This document shows positions 5,858-13,501 of a stretch of 14,433 bases of DNA, piece after piece. Each line of letters opens with the position of its first letter. Position 1 is the stretch's first letter. The notes beneath the pieces are model-generated. The model did not search any database. It saw only the letters and a list, made by a program, of their open reading frames with translations, and was not told where the DNA came from. The DNA comes from Avoscillospira sp045530865. GTDB taxonomy: Bacteria; Bacillota; Clostridia; Oscillospirales; Oscillospiraceae. The position numbers were made by a program, and so were the translations under genes. The stretch covers positions 1 through 14,433 of the forward strand of contig JAZSCX010000022.1 in the NCBI GenBank assembly GCA_045530865.1. Direction: 5' to 3'.

Positions 5858-8068
5858 ATGGATTTGGAAGTGCTCTACGGAACGGTAGCTGCTATTGTCT
5901 TTCAAAATCAGGAAAACGGATACACCGTTCTGAAGCTGCGCTCGCAGGATGGAGAGATGGTTACGGTGGTGGGAACGATTCCCATGACTGTGGTAGGGGA
6001 GCGTCTGGCCATTACCGGACGATGGATCTCCCATGCCTCCTACGGACGTCAGTTTGAAGCGGAGATTCTGGAGCGTCTTATGCCGGAAAGCCGGGATGAG
6101 ATCCTTGCCTATCTGTCCTCCCGGGCGGTAAAGGGCATCGGCGCGGTGACGGCGCAGCGCATTGTGGCAGCCTTTGGTGACCGCAGTCTGGATGTGCTGG
6201 AAAATGATCCAAAAACATTATCTCAGGTGCAGGGAATCTCCCTGTCCAAAGCAAAGGAAATGTCCGAGAGCTTCAAGCGACAGGTGGGTATGCGCCGCCT
6301 GATTGAGTTTCTCTCTGCCCATCATCTTCCTGCAGAGCTTGCCATGCGGCTGTACCGGGTCTATGGGGAGCTGGCGGTGGATGCACTGGAGGACGATCCC
6401 TATATGCTGACCCAGCCCTATTTCGGTGCGGATTTTTCCATGGTGGATGCTTTTGCGCTGGAGCTGGGCACGGAAGGGGATAATGAGCGCCGTGTGGAAG
6501 CGGGCATCCTTTTTGAACTGACATTTAATCAGTCCGGTGGTCATACGTTTATTCCCCGTAATAAGCTGGCTGCCGCTACGGCGACGCTGCTGGATCTGGA
6601 AGAAACCATCATTGACGCTGGAATCCTGCGGCTGACAGAAAACGGCCAGCTGGAAATGGATACGGTTGCCGGTCTGGAGGCCTGTTATATTCCGGAATTA
6701 TATGAAGCGGAGTGCTATATAACCTCCCGCATCTGTTCCATGGCGGCAAATCCGCCCAAGTCCAATGACCAGTTGGAGAAGCTTCTCGAAAATGTACAAG
6801 ATCGGGCATCGATCAGATACGCAGATCAGCAGGTGGGGGCCATGCGAATGGCTGCGGAAAACCGGGTGATGATCGTCACCGGCGGCCCTGGTACCGGCAA
6901 GACCACCACCATGGCGGGTATTCTGGCGTTGTTTGACAGCATAAAGCTGGATACCCTTCTGGCGGCGCCTACCGGTCGCGCCGCCAAGCGGCTCAGTGAG
7001 TGTACGGGCCGCGCTGCTTCTACTATCCATCGTTTGCTGGAAGCGCAGTATGATCCGGAGACCGGTGCCATGTGCTTCTTCCATGATGAGGAAACGCCGC
7101 TGAAAACCGATGCGGTCATTGTGGATGAGACGTCCATGGTGGATATTCTGCTGATGCAGTCCCTGCTTCGGGCATTGCCCAAGCGATGTCGGTTAATTCT
7201 GGTGGGAGACCCGGATCAGCTGCCGTCTGTGGGCCCGGGTAACCTGTTCTCCGATCTGATCCGCAGCGGTGTGGTTCCCATGGTTCGTCTGACGGAGATC
7301 TTCCGGCAGGCACAGGAGAGCCTGATCGTTATGAATGCCCATGCGGTGAACCACGGAGAGCTGCCGGAGCTGTCGGTGAAAAACAGGGATTTCTTCTTTA
7401 TGAAGCGGCGTTCCACAGAGGATGTGGTTCGCACCATTCAGGAGCTCTGCAGCCAGCGTTTGCCCAAAAACATGGGAATTGATCCTGCGGATATACAGGT
7501 GCTATCGCCCACAAGGAAAAACGAAGCAGGTACAAGAAATCTGAATGTGCAGCTGCAGGCTGTGCTCAATCCTCCCGCACCGGGAAAACGGGAGAAAAAA
7601 TACGGCGATTACTCCTTCCGGGAAGGCGACCGTGTCATGCAGATCCGGAATAATTACGATATCCTGTGGAAGCGGCAGGACGGTCTTGGATCCGGCGCCG
7701 GCATTTTCAATGGCGATATCGGGAAAATCACGCAGATCGATCTGCAGGAAGAGACGGTGAGTGTGGTCTTTGATGATCGGGAGGCAAAGTATGATTTTGC
7801 CATGCTGTCGGAGCTGGAGCCCGCCTACGCCATGACGGTGCATAAGAGTCAGGGCAGCGAGTATCGGGCGGTGATTCTGACGGCTTGGCCCGGTTCCCGG
7901 TATCTGCTGACCAGAAGCGTGCTGTATACTGCCATCACGCGCGCCCGGGATCTACTGATCCTTGTGGGCAATGAAGAGGTCGTGGCCGCCATGGTTGCCA
8001 ATGACCGGCAGACCCGCCGGTACAGCGGCCTGAAGCTGCGGCTGCAGCAGGAGCATGCCCATGACTGA
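5858..8068 (+). CDS. recD2: RecD2-type ATP-dependent 5'-3' DNA helicase
   Basis: A 736-residue SF1B helicase of the stand-alone RecD2 class found in bacteria, independent of RecBCD. It has the long N-terminal extension typical of RecD2, with a helix-hairpin-helix repeat (VKGIGAVTAQRIVAAFG, about 94-110). The core shows motif I GGPGTGKTTT (342-351), motif II DETSMVD (423-429), motif III GDPDQLPSVGPG (450-461), IFRQ, motif V AMTVHKSQG near 655 and motif VI LYTAITRARD near 690. All look intact. RecD2 unwinds DNA and is linked to replication-fork and recombination-intermediate processing. ATG 5858 has GGGG about 9 nt upstream, a modest binding site. The 3' end overlaps comFC by 8 bp, so they form one unit with mreB. 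Confidence 0.95.
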   Translation: MDLEVLYGTVAAIVFQNQENGYTVLKLRSQDGEMVTVVGTIPMTVVGERLAITGRWISHASYGRQFEAEILERLMPESRDEILAYLSSRAVKGIGAVTAQRIVAAFGDRSLDVLENDPKTLSQVQGISLSKAKEMSESFKRQVGMRRLIEFLSAHHLPAELAMRLYRVYGELAVDALEDDPYMLTQPYFGADFSMVDAFALELGTEGDNERRVEAGILFELTFNQSGGHTFIPRNKLAAATATLLDLEETIIDAGILRLTENGQLEMDTVAGLEACYIPELYEAECYITSRICSMAANPPKSNDQLEKLLENVQDRASIRYADQQVGAMRMAAENRVMIVTGGPGTGKTTTMAGILALFDSIKLDTLLAAPTGRAAKRLSECTGRAASTIHRLLEAQYDPETGAMCFFHDEETPLKTDAVIVDETSMVDILLMQSLLRALPKRCRLILVGDPDQLPSVGPGNLFSDLIRSGVVPMVRLTEIFRQAQESLIVMNAHAVNHGELPELSVKNRDFFFMKRRSTEDVVRTIQELCSQRLPKNMGIDPADIQVLSPTRKNEAGTRNLNVQLQAVLNPPAPGKREKKYGDYSFREGDRVMQIRNNYDILWKRQDGLGSGAGIFNGDIGKITQIDLQEETVSVVFDDREAKYDFAMLSELEPAYAMTVHKSQGSEYRAVILTAWPGSRYLLTRSVLYTAITRARDLLILVGNEEVVAAMVANDRQTRRYSGLKLRLQQEHAHD

Positions 8069-8729
8069 ATGGGGAAGGGTGCTTCTGGATCTGCTGTTTC
8101 CGCCCAAATGTATGTTCTGCGGGAAAATCATGGAGACCTCCGATTTCCCTGCCTGTGATAGCTGTCTGCTGTCCGAACTTCCGGAGGCGGAAGAACCTTT
8201 GCCGGAGGTGCAGTTTTTTGAAAAATGCACCGCGGTGTTCCGGTATAAAGAACCGGTGAGCGATGCAATCATCCGGTTCAAGTTTCAAGGCATGTCCTCC
8301 TATGCCGATGCCTTCGGCGGCTGGCTTTCGGCTTCGGTACGGGACAGGCTGGATGGGAGATACGATCTGATCTCCTGGGTGCCATGCAGCAGACGGAGAA
8401 TCTGGACCCGAGGTTACGATCAGGCCAAGCTTCTGGCAGAGGCTCTGAGCAGAGAGCTGGGCACAGAAGCGGTTCAGACCCTGAAGAAGATCCGGCATAA
8501 TCCCAGGCAGTCCCGTACAGCGGATCCCGCCAGAAGAAGAGCCAATGTGCTGGGCGTTTATGAGGCTGTCCATCCGGAGAAGTTTCGCGGAAAGCGGATC
8601 TTACTGGTAGATGATGTTTTGACAACAGGCGCGACGCTGTCCGAATGCGGAAAGACCCTTCGGATTGCCGGAGCGGAGGAATTGGTGTGCGCCGTTGTGG
8701 CGGTGGCCCACCGTGATCATAAAAAGTAG
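8061..8729 (+). CDS. comFC: ComF family protein (phosphoribosyltransferase-like)
   Basis: A 222-residue protein with the ComFC layout. At the N-terminus four cysteines (C17, C20, C32, C35) form a zinc-ribbon knuckle. At the C-terminus there is a type I phosphoribosyltransferase fold with the PRPP loop LLVDDVLTTGAT (181-192) and the GYDQAKLLA block (118-126). In naturally competent bacteria ComFC acts in DNA uptake and integration; many non-competent Firmicutes also keep it, with unknown role. I chose ATG 8061 over 8055 because AGGAG (8049-8053) is then 7 nt away instead of 1. The gene overlaps the recD2 stop by 8 bp and is 8 nt before mreB. No comFA partner is in view. Confidence 0.9.
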   Translation: MTEWGRVLLDLLFPPKCMFCGKIMETSDFPACDSCLLSELPEAEEPLPEVQFFEKCTAVFRYKEPVSDAIIRFKFQGMSSYADAFGGWLSASVRDRLDGRYDLISWVPCSRRRIWTRGYDQAKLLAEALSRELGTEAVQTLKKIRHNPRQSRTADPARRRANVLGVYEAVHPEKFRGKRILLVDDVLTTGATLSECGKTLRIAGAEELVCAVVAVAHRDHKK

Positions 8730-8737
8730 GTGAAAGT

Positions 8738-9769
8738 ATGTTCAAATTATCCAGAGATCTGGGCATTGATCTTGGTACTGCCAACATTCTGGTGTATGCC
8801 GAGGGAAAGGGTATTGTCCTCCGGGAGCCCTCTGTGGTTGCCATCGATAAAAATACGGGCAAGGTGCTGCAGGTCGGCGCTGCTGCCAGAAATATGCTGG
8901 GCAGAACCCCCGGCAATGTGGTGGCAGTGCGTCCGCTGCGGGAAGGCGTGATCTCCGACTATGAAATGACGGAGAAAATGCTGGCACAGTTTTTGAAGAA
9001 GATCATCCGCTATTCCCTGGTCAAGCCCAGAGTGGTGGTCTGCGTACCCAGCGGCGTGACAGAAGTGGAAGAGCGTGCCGTCATTCAGGCTGCCATGGAG
9101 GCCGGTGCCCGCCGTGTGTATCTGATCGAAGAACCCTTTGCGGCAGCTCTCGGCGCCGGTCTGGATCTGCAGGCCCCCAACGGACGCATGGTGGTGGATA
9201 TCGGTGGCGGCACCACGGATATCGCGGTACTCAGCATGAACGATATTGCCGTTTCGTCCTCCATTAAAGTGGCTGGCGATACCTTTGATGATACGGTCAT
9301 CGCCTATATGCGCCGCAATTATGGTCTGCTGATCGGCGCCAATACGGCAGAAGAAGTTAAAATCACTGTTGGCTGTGTTGCGGAACGTCCCGACGAAGTG
9401 TCCATGGTGGTCAAGGGGCGGGATCTGCGCACCGGACTGCCCAGGGAAGAGACCGTGTCCTCCACGGAACTGCTGGAGGTTCTGCGCCGTCCCGCATGGC
9501 GTATCGTAGATGAAGTGCTTTCCGTTCTGGAGCTGTCCAGCCCGGAGCTTGTGGCCGATGTGGCACAGAACGGCATCATCCTCACCGGCGGCGGCAGCCA
9601 GATCTGGGGCATGGACAAGCTGATCCGGGAGCGGACGGAGATCCCCTGCATGATCGCTGACGATGTGGCAAGCTGCGTGGCCCTGGGCTGCGGAAAAAGC
9701 CTGAAATGGATCAATTCCATGCAGGAGGGCACCATCAATCTTGCCAGAAGAAAGCTGATGAAAGATTGA
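8738..9769 (+). CDS. mreB: Rod shape-determining protein MreB/Mbl
   Basis: A 343-residue actin-like filament protein of standard MreB length that guides peptidoglycan synthesis along the cell side wall. It shows phosphate-1 motif DLGTAN (11-16), IEEPFAAALGAG (130-141) with the catalytic Glu, phosphate-2 VDIGGGTTDIAV (153-164) and adenosine motif ILTGGG (281-286). The N-terminal MFKLSRDLGI resembles the membrane-binding start of Gram-positive MreB/Mbl. The start ATG follows AGGTGA (8728-8733), which overlaps the comFC stop. No mreC or mreD follows, so it may be an Mbl-type paralogue outside the usual mre operon; MreB versus Mbl cannot be settled here. No clear terminator follows. Confidence 0.95.
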   Translation: MFKLSRDLGIDLGTANILVYAEGKGIVLREPSVVAIDKNTGKVLQVGAAARNMLGRTPGNVVAVRPLREGVISDYEMTEKMLAQFLKKIIRYSLVKPRVVVCVPSGVTEVEERAVIQAAMEAGARRVYLIEEPFAAALGAGLDLQAPNGRMVVDIGGGTTDIAVLSMNDIAVSSSIKVAGDTFDDTVIAYMRRNYGLLIGANTAEEVKITVGCVAERPDEVSMVVKGRDLRTGLPREETVSSTELLEVLRRPAWRIVDEVLSVLELSSPELVADVAQNGIILTGGGSQIWGMDKLIRERTEIPCMIADDVASCVALGCGKSLKWINSMQEGTINLARRKLMKD

Positions 9770-9820
9770 TTTTTCTTGTGCGGCGGACATTTGTGTGTCG
9801 AGTAAACACGAAAAATGTGG

Positions 9821-9880
9821 AAAAAAATTTCTGTAAAAATGACGATTTTTATTGACGAATTTCGTTCAATCTGCTATAAT
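9821..9880 (+). promoter_or_regulatory. Strong promoter of the str operon with UP-like AT tracts
   Basis: TTGACG (9852-9857), exact 17-bp spacer and TATAAT (9875-9880), eleven of twelve consensus bases. Directly upstream is AT-rich DNA with A and T runs (9821-9830 and AAAAAT/ATTTTT at 9835-9850), a typical UP-element position for ribosomal promoters. Transcription would start near 9887. Confidence 0.88.
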
Positions 9881-9930
9881 CTCTAATTGTGTGGGTTTAT
9901 GCCCATCAATCGGCCAACGGAGGAATTGTG

Positions 9931-10173
9931 ATGCTTGACGAACTGAAAACCGCACGTAAAGTCGTCGGCGTGAAGCAGCTCCGCAGGTCTTTAAGAGAAG
10001 GTAAGGTCGTCCGTGCGTTTCTGGCGGAGAATGCCGATCCGCAGCTGACGGATCCCCTGACGGAGGAATGTGCCCAAAACGGTGTGGAGCTGGTTCTGGT
10101 TCCGACCATGGCGGAGCTTGGCAGAGCCTGCGGTATTTCCGTCGGCGCCGCTGCGGCGGGAATCCTTGCCTGA
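9931..10173 (+). CDS. L7Ae/L30e-type small ribosomal-associated protein (YbxF-like)
   Basis: An 80-residue protein of the L7Ae/L30e/S12e/Gadd45 fold. Recognisable blocks are VGVKQLRRSLREGKV (residues 12-26), FLAENADP (30-37) and LGRACGISVGAAAAGIL (63-79), which parallel Bacillus YbxF/RplGB. Relatives bind kink-turn RNA. ATG 9931 is chosen because GGAGG (9919-9923) lies 7 nt upstream; an open frame extends to 9889 without a binding site. It is the first gene of the str operon, 89 nt before rpsL. In Bacillus the homologue sits between rpoC and rpsL; here there is no rpoC upstream. The identification is good, the exact RNA target is not known. Confidence 0.88.
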   Translation: MLDELKTARKVVGVKQLRRSLREGKVVRAFLAENADPQLTDPLTEECAQNGVELVLVPTMAELGRACGISVGAAAAGILA

Positions 10174-10182
10174 TTATTTTGG

Positions 10183-10236
10183 TCCCAACGGAATATCTTG
10201 GATATTTCGGGATATAATACATGCTGTTAAACAGCA
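10183..10236 (+). other. Structured spacer between the L7Ae-like gene and rpsL
   Basis: Seen directly: a 9-bp stem CGGAATATC/GATATTTCG (10189-10197 with 10201-10209) with loop TTG, which can extend by TCC/GGA across a 3-nt bulge (10183-10185 with 10210-10212). It is followed by an interrupted palindrome TGCTGTT-A-AACAGCA (10222-10236). Between them is a TATAAT (10213-10218) without a recognisable -35. It may be a leader RNA element, an operator, or chance; no U tract follows, so it is not a terminator. Confidence 0.5.
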
Positions 10237-10262
10237 AACACTCGAGAAAGGAGGAAAACAAT

Positions 10263-10688
10263 ATGCCTACTTTTAACCAGCTGGTCCGTAAGGGCAGAGA
10301 GCAGGTCACCTACAAGTCCACCGCTCCCGCTCTGCAGAAGGGTATGAACACCCTGAAGAACCGCGCTACCGATCTGTCTTCTCCCCAGAAGAGAGGTGTC
10401 TGCACCGCTGTTCGTACCACCACCCCCAAGAAGCCCAACTCCGCTCTGCGTAAGATCGCCCGTGTGCGTCTCACCAACGGCTACGAGGTTTCCGCTTATA
10501 TCCCCGGTGTTGGCCACAACCTGCAGGAGCACTCCGTGGTTCTGATCCGCGGCGGTCGTGTTAAGGACCTTCCCGGTGTCCGTTACCACATCATCCGTGG
10601 TACCCTCGATACCCAGGGCGTTCAGGGCCGTATGCAGGCTCGCTCCAAGTACGGTGCAAAGCGTCCCAAGGCCGGAAAGAAGAAGTAA
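10263..10688 (+). CDS. rpsL: 30S ribosomal protein S12
   Basis: A 141-residue S12 of the size seen in Firmicutes, part of the 30S decoding centre. The start is ATG 10263 behind AAAGGAGG (10247-10254), 8-nt spacing; the longer frame from 10221 lacks support. Signature blocks TTPKKPNSALRK (53-64) and GGRVKDLPGVRYH (97-109) are present. The residues where streptomycin resistance arises (Lys43 and Lys88 of Escherichia coli, Lys56 and Lys101 here) are both lysine, so the wild-type sensitive state. Asp102 corresponds to the site that RimO methylthiolates in other bacteria. The codon use is strongly biased, as for a highly expressed gene. Confidence 0.98.
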   Translation: MPTFNQLVRKGREQVTYKSTAPALQKGMNTLKNRATDLSSPQKRGVCTAVRTTTPKKPNSALRKIARVRLTNGYEVSAYIPGVGHNLQEHSVVLIRGGRVKDLPGVRYHIIRGTLDTQGVQGRMQARSKYGAKRPKAGKKK

Positions 10689-10722
10689 TTCTTAAGCCAA
10701 TCCCATTTTTGAAATTCCCAAT

Positions 10723-10806
10723 GCCTTATTGCAAGGCAGCGCCTTGCTGAGTGGTTTGATATAGATAAAACCTCTTGGCCAGGCACCAACGAAAGATCCA
10801 CTTTCG
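10723..10806 (+). other. Structured rpsL-rpsG intercistronic region
   Basis: The 157-nt gap has three stem-loops in a row. Stem A is GCAAGGC/GCCTTGC (10731-10737 with 10741-10747, loop AGC), a perfect 7-bp stem; GCCTT at 10723-10727 can compete for the AAGGC part. Stem B is 10749-10757 with 10768-10776 around GGTTT/AAACC with one T-T mismatch. Stem C is CGAAAG/CTTTCG (10790-10795 with 10801-10806). No U tract or promoter follows. In Escherichia coli S7 binds the structured rpsL-rpsG spacer to repress translation; a similar role here is inference. Confidence 0.55.
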
Positions 10807-10845
10807 AAGTACCTATGAAATCATTTTATGAAGGAGGGAAGCGAA

Positions 10846-11316
10846 GTGCCCAGAAGAGGTAATGTTCCCAAGAGAGAAGTATTGCCGGATCCTATCTATA
10901 ATTCTGTTCTGGTTACCAAGCTCGTCAACAGCATCATGCTGGATGGCAAGAAGGGTGTCGCTCAGAAGATCGTTTACGGCGCATTTGAAATCGTTGAAGA
11001 AAAGACCGGTAAGAACGGTCTGGAGGCTTTCACTCAGGCCATGGAAAACATCATGCCTGCTGTCGAAGTCAAGACCCGCCGTGTCGGCGGTGCGAACTAT
11101 CAGGTTCCCATCGAAGTCCGTCCTGAACGCCGTCAGACTCTCGGCCTGCGCTGGCTGACCAACTACAGCCGCGCCCGCAGCGAGAAGACCATGAAGGAAC
11201 GTCTGGCCGGCGAACTGATGGATGCTTGCAACAACACCGGCTCCGCTGTTAAGAAGCGCGAGGATACCCACAAGATGGCAGAAGCCAACAAGGCTTTCTC
11301 CCATTTCCGTTGGTAA
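10846..11316 (+). CDS. rpsG: 30S ribosomal protein S7
   Basis: A 156-residue S7, the usual length, a primary 16S rRNA-binding protein that organises the 30S head and contacts mRNA near the exit. The start is GTG 10846, 7 nt after AAGGAGGG (10831-10838), giving the family start PRRGNVPKREV. The in-frame ATG at 10828 would make the binding site part of the protein and is rejected. The family blocks GGANYQVPIEVRPERR and the C-terminal SHFRW end are present. The gene ends 15 nt before fusA. Confidence 0.98.
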   Translation: MPRRGNVPKREVLPDPIYNSVLVTKLVNSIMLDGKKGVAQKIVYGAFEIVEEKTGKNGLEAFTQAMENIMPAVEVKTRRVGGANYQVPIEVRPERRQTLGLRWLTNYSRARSEKTMKERLAGELMDACNNTGSAVKKREDTHKMAEANKAFSHFRW

Positions 11317-11331
11317 TAAAGGAGCTTACGA

Positions 11332-13407
11332 ATGCCCAGACAATATTCCCTCGAAAATACCCGTAATATTGGCATCATGGCTCATATCGATGCAGGTAAG
11401 ACCACGACCTCGGAACGTATTTTGTACTACACCGGTGTCAACTATAAGATCGGTGAGACCCACGACGGTACTGCGACCATGGACTGGATGGCTCAGGAGC
11501 AGGAGCGCGGCATCACCATTACTTCCGCTGCAACCACTTGCTTCTGGAAGGGTCACCGCATCAATTTGATCGATACCCCGGGCCACGTGGACTTCACTGT
11601 TGAAGTTGAGCGTTCTCTGCGTGTGCTGGACGGTTCTGTGACCGTTCTGTGTGCCAAGGGCGGCGTCGAGCCCCAGACGGAAACTGTCTGGCGTCAGGCT
11701 GACAAATATCATGTCCCCCGTATGGTTTACATCAACAAGATGGACATCATGGGCGCTGATTTCTATCACGTTCTGGACATGATGTATGACCGTCTCAAGT
11801 GCAATGCTGTTCCTGTTATGCTGCCCATCGGCTCTGAATCGGAGTTCTGCGGTGTGGTGGATCTGGTCAAAATGAAGGCCATTGTCTTCTATGATGACAT
11901 GGGCAAGGATGCACGTGAGGAAGAGATTCCTGCCGATATGGTTGATCTGGCCAATGAGTATCGAGAGAAGCTCATGGATGCCGTCTCCGAAGAGGATGAG
12001 GAGATCATGATGCTCTATCTGGAGGGCGAAGAAGTCCCCGAAGAGCTCATTATGCGTGCGCTGCGTAAGGGTACCATCGGTGTCCGTATGGTTCCTGTTT
12101 GCTGCGGCACCTCTTATAAGAATAAGGGTGTTATCCAGCTGCTGGATAATATCGTCGCTTTCATGCCGTCTCCTCTGGATGTTCCCGCTATCACCGGTGT
12201 GACTCCTGACGGGGAAGAGGACAAGCGCGAGTCCGATGACAATGCACCTTTTTCCGCTTTGGCGTTTAAGATCGCCACTGATCCCTACGTTGGTAAGCTG
12301 TGCTTCTTCCGTGTGTACTCCGGTACGCTGAACTCCGGTTCCACCGTTCTTAATGCCTCCAAGGGCAACCGGGAGCGTATGGGCCGTATCCTGCAGATGC
12401 ACGCCAACCATCGTGAGGACATCGAAATGGTTTATTCCGGCGATATCGCCGCGGCTGTTGGTTTGAAAAATACAACTACCGGCGATACTCTCTGCGATAT
12501 GAACCATCCGATCATTCTGGAAAGCATGGAATTCCCCGAGCCTGTTATCCGTGTTGCCATCGAACCCAAGACCAAGGCCGGTCAGGAAAAGATGGGCATT
12601 GCGCTAATGAAGCTGGCAGAAGAGGATCCCACTTTCCGCACCTATACCGATGATGAAACCGGTCAGACCATCATTGCCGGTATGGGCGAGCTCCATCTGG
12701 AGATCATCGTGGATCGCTTGCTCCGCGAGTTCAAGGTGGAAGCCAATGTTGGCGCACCTCAGGTCGCGTACAAGGAAACCATTCGCAAGTCTGTTGAGCA
12801 GGATACCAAGTATGCTCGTCAGTCCGGCGGTAAGGGCCAGTACGGACATGTCAAGATCCGCGTGGAACCCAACGAGTCCGGCAAGGGCTATGAGTTTGTC
12901 AATGCGGTTGTTGGCGGCGCCATCCCCAAGGAATATATCCCCGCAGTTGACGCAGGTATTCAGGGCGCCATGCAGGCCGGTGTTCTCGCCGGTTATAATG
13001 TGGTGGACGTCAAGGTTACTCTGTACGATGGTTCCTACCATGAAGTCGACTCTTCTGAAATGGCCTTCAAGATCGCCGGTTCCATGGCGTTCAAGGAAGC
13101 CTGCCGCAAGGCAAATCCCGTTATTCTGGAACCCATCATGAAGGTTGCAATCATTGTTCCTGATGAGTATACCGGTAATGTGATTGGCGATGTCAGTGCT
13201 CGCCGTGGTACCGTTCTCGGCATGGAGCCCAGAAACGGTGCAACGCAGATCGATGCCAACGTTCCGCTGTCCAATATGTTCGGTTATGCTACCGACCTTC
13301 GCAGCTCTACGCAGGGCCGCGGTCAGTATGCGATGGAACCCAGTCATTATATTGAGCTCCCCAAGTCTCTGCAGGAAGAGATTGTCGCAAAACGTTCCAG
13401 AGGTTAA
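11332..13407 (+). CDS. fusA: Translation elongation factor G
   Basis: A 691-residue GTPase that drives ribosomal translocation and, with RRF, recycling. GTPase motifs are G1 AHIDAGKTT (17-25), G2 RGITIT (59-64), G3 DTPGHVD (81-87), G4 NKMD (135-138). Length and blocks through domains II-V (for example GMGELHLEII near 445) fit a full translational EF-G and not the TetM-type protection proteins. ATG 11332 follows AAAGGAG (11318-11324) with 7-nt spacing. Gene order rpsL-rpsG-fusA-tuf is the classic str operon. Confidence 0.98.
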   Translation: MPRQYSLENTRNIGIMAHIDAGKTTTSERILYYTGVNYKIGETHDGTATMDWMAQEQERGITITSAATTCFWKGHRINLIDTPGHVDFTVEVERSLRVLDGSVTVLCAKGGVEPQTETVWRQADKYHVPRMVYINKMDIMGADFYHVLDMMYDRLKCNAVPVMLPIGSESEFCGVVDLVKMKAIVFYDDMGKDAREEEIPADMVDLANEYREKLMDAVSEEDEEIMMLYLEGEEVPEELIMRALRKGTIGVRMVPVCCGTSYKNKGVIQLLDNIVAFMPSPLDVPAITGVTPDGEEDKRESDDNAPFSALAFKIATDPYVGKLCFFRVYSGTLNSGSTVLNASKGNRERMGRILQMHANHREDIEMVYSGDIAAAVGLKNTTTGDTLCDMNHPIILESMEFPEPVIRVAIEPKTKAGQEKMGIALMKLAEEDPTFRTYTDDETGQTIIAGMGELHLEIIVDRLLREFKVEANVGAPQVAYKETIRKSVEQDTKYARQSGGKGQYGHVKIRVEPNESGKGYEFVNAVVGGAIPKEYIPAVDAGIQGAMQAGVLAGYNVVDVKVTLYDGSYHEVDSSEMAFKIAGSMAFKEACRKANPVILEPIMKVAIIVPDEYTGNVIGDVSARRGTVLGMEPRNGATQIDANVPLSNMFGYATDLRSSTQGRGQYAMEPSHYIELPKSLQEEIVAKRSRG

Positions 13408-13456
13408 TTTTCCTCTTGTAAATCTGCACATTATCGTGTATGATAGTCGAGGAAAA
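13408..13456 (+). repeat. 8-bp inverted repeat around the tuf promoter
   Basis: TTTTCCTC (13408-13415) and GAGGAAAA (13449-13456) are perfect inverted copies, 33 nt apart. They flank the -35 to -10 interval exactly and begin directly after the fusA stop. In RNA the long loop makes the stem weak, so its meaning is uncertain. Confidence 0.35.
13416..13444 (+). promoter_or_regulatory. Internal promoter for tuf
   Basis: TTGTAA (13416-13421), an exact 17-bp spacer and TATGAT (13439-13444) in the 94-bp gap between fusA and tuf. The start of transcription would be near 13451, about 50 nt before the tuf ATG. Together with the operon promoter it would raise EF-Tu output above that of EF-G. Confidence 0.6.
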
Positions 13457-13501
13457 AATGAATAACAAACATGTACAAACCTACAAGGAGGATTATCTTC
13501 A

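Noticed and set aside
8747..9790. 347-codon minus-strand open frame opposite mreB
   Set aside because: A mirror frame of mreB with no family motif and histidine/glutamine-rich low-sense translation; the plus strand is clearly MreB.
10752..10772. Possible promoter within the rpsL-rpsG spacer (TATAGA)
   Set aside because: No -35 hexamer at 15-19 bp; candidate TTGCAA lies 25 bp away.
10828..10845. Upstream ATG start for rpsG
   Set aside because: It would translate the AAGGAGGG binding site; the GTG at 10846 gives the standard S7 N-terminus and length.
11326..12507. 393-codon minus-strand open frame opposite fusA
   Set aside because: Arises from the biased codons of fusA; no binding site or family match.
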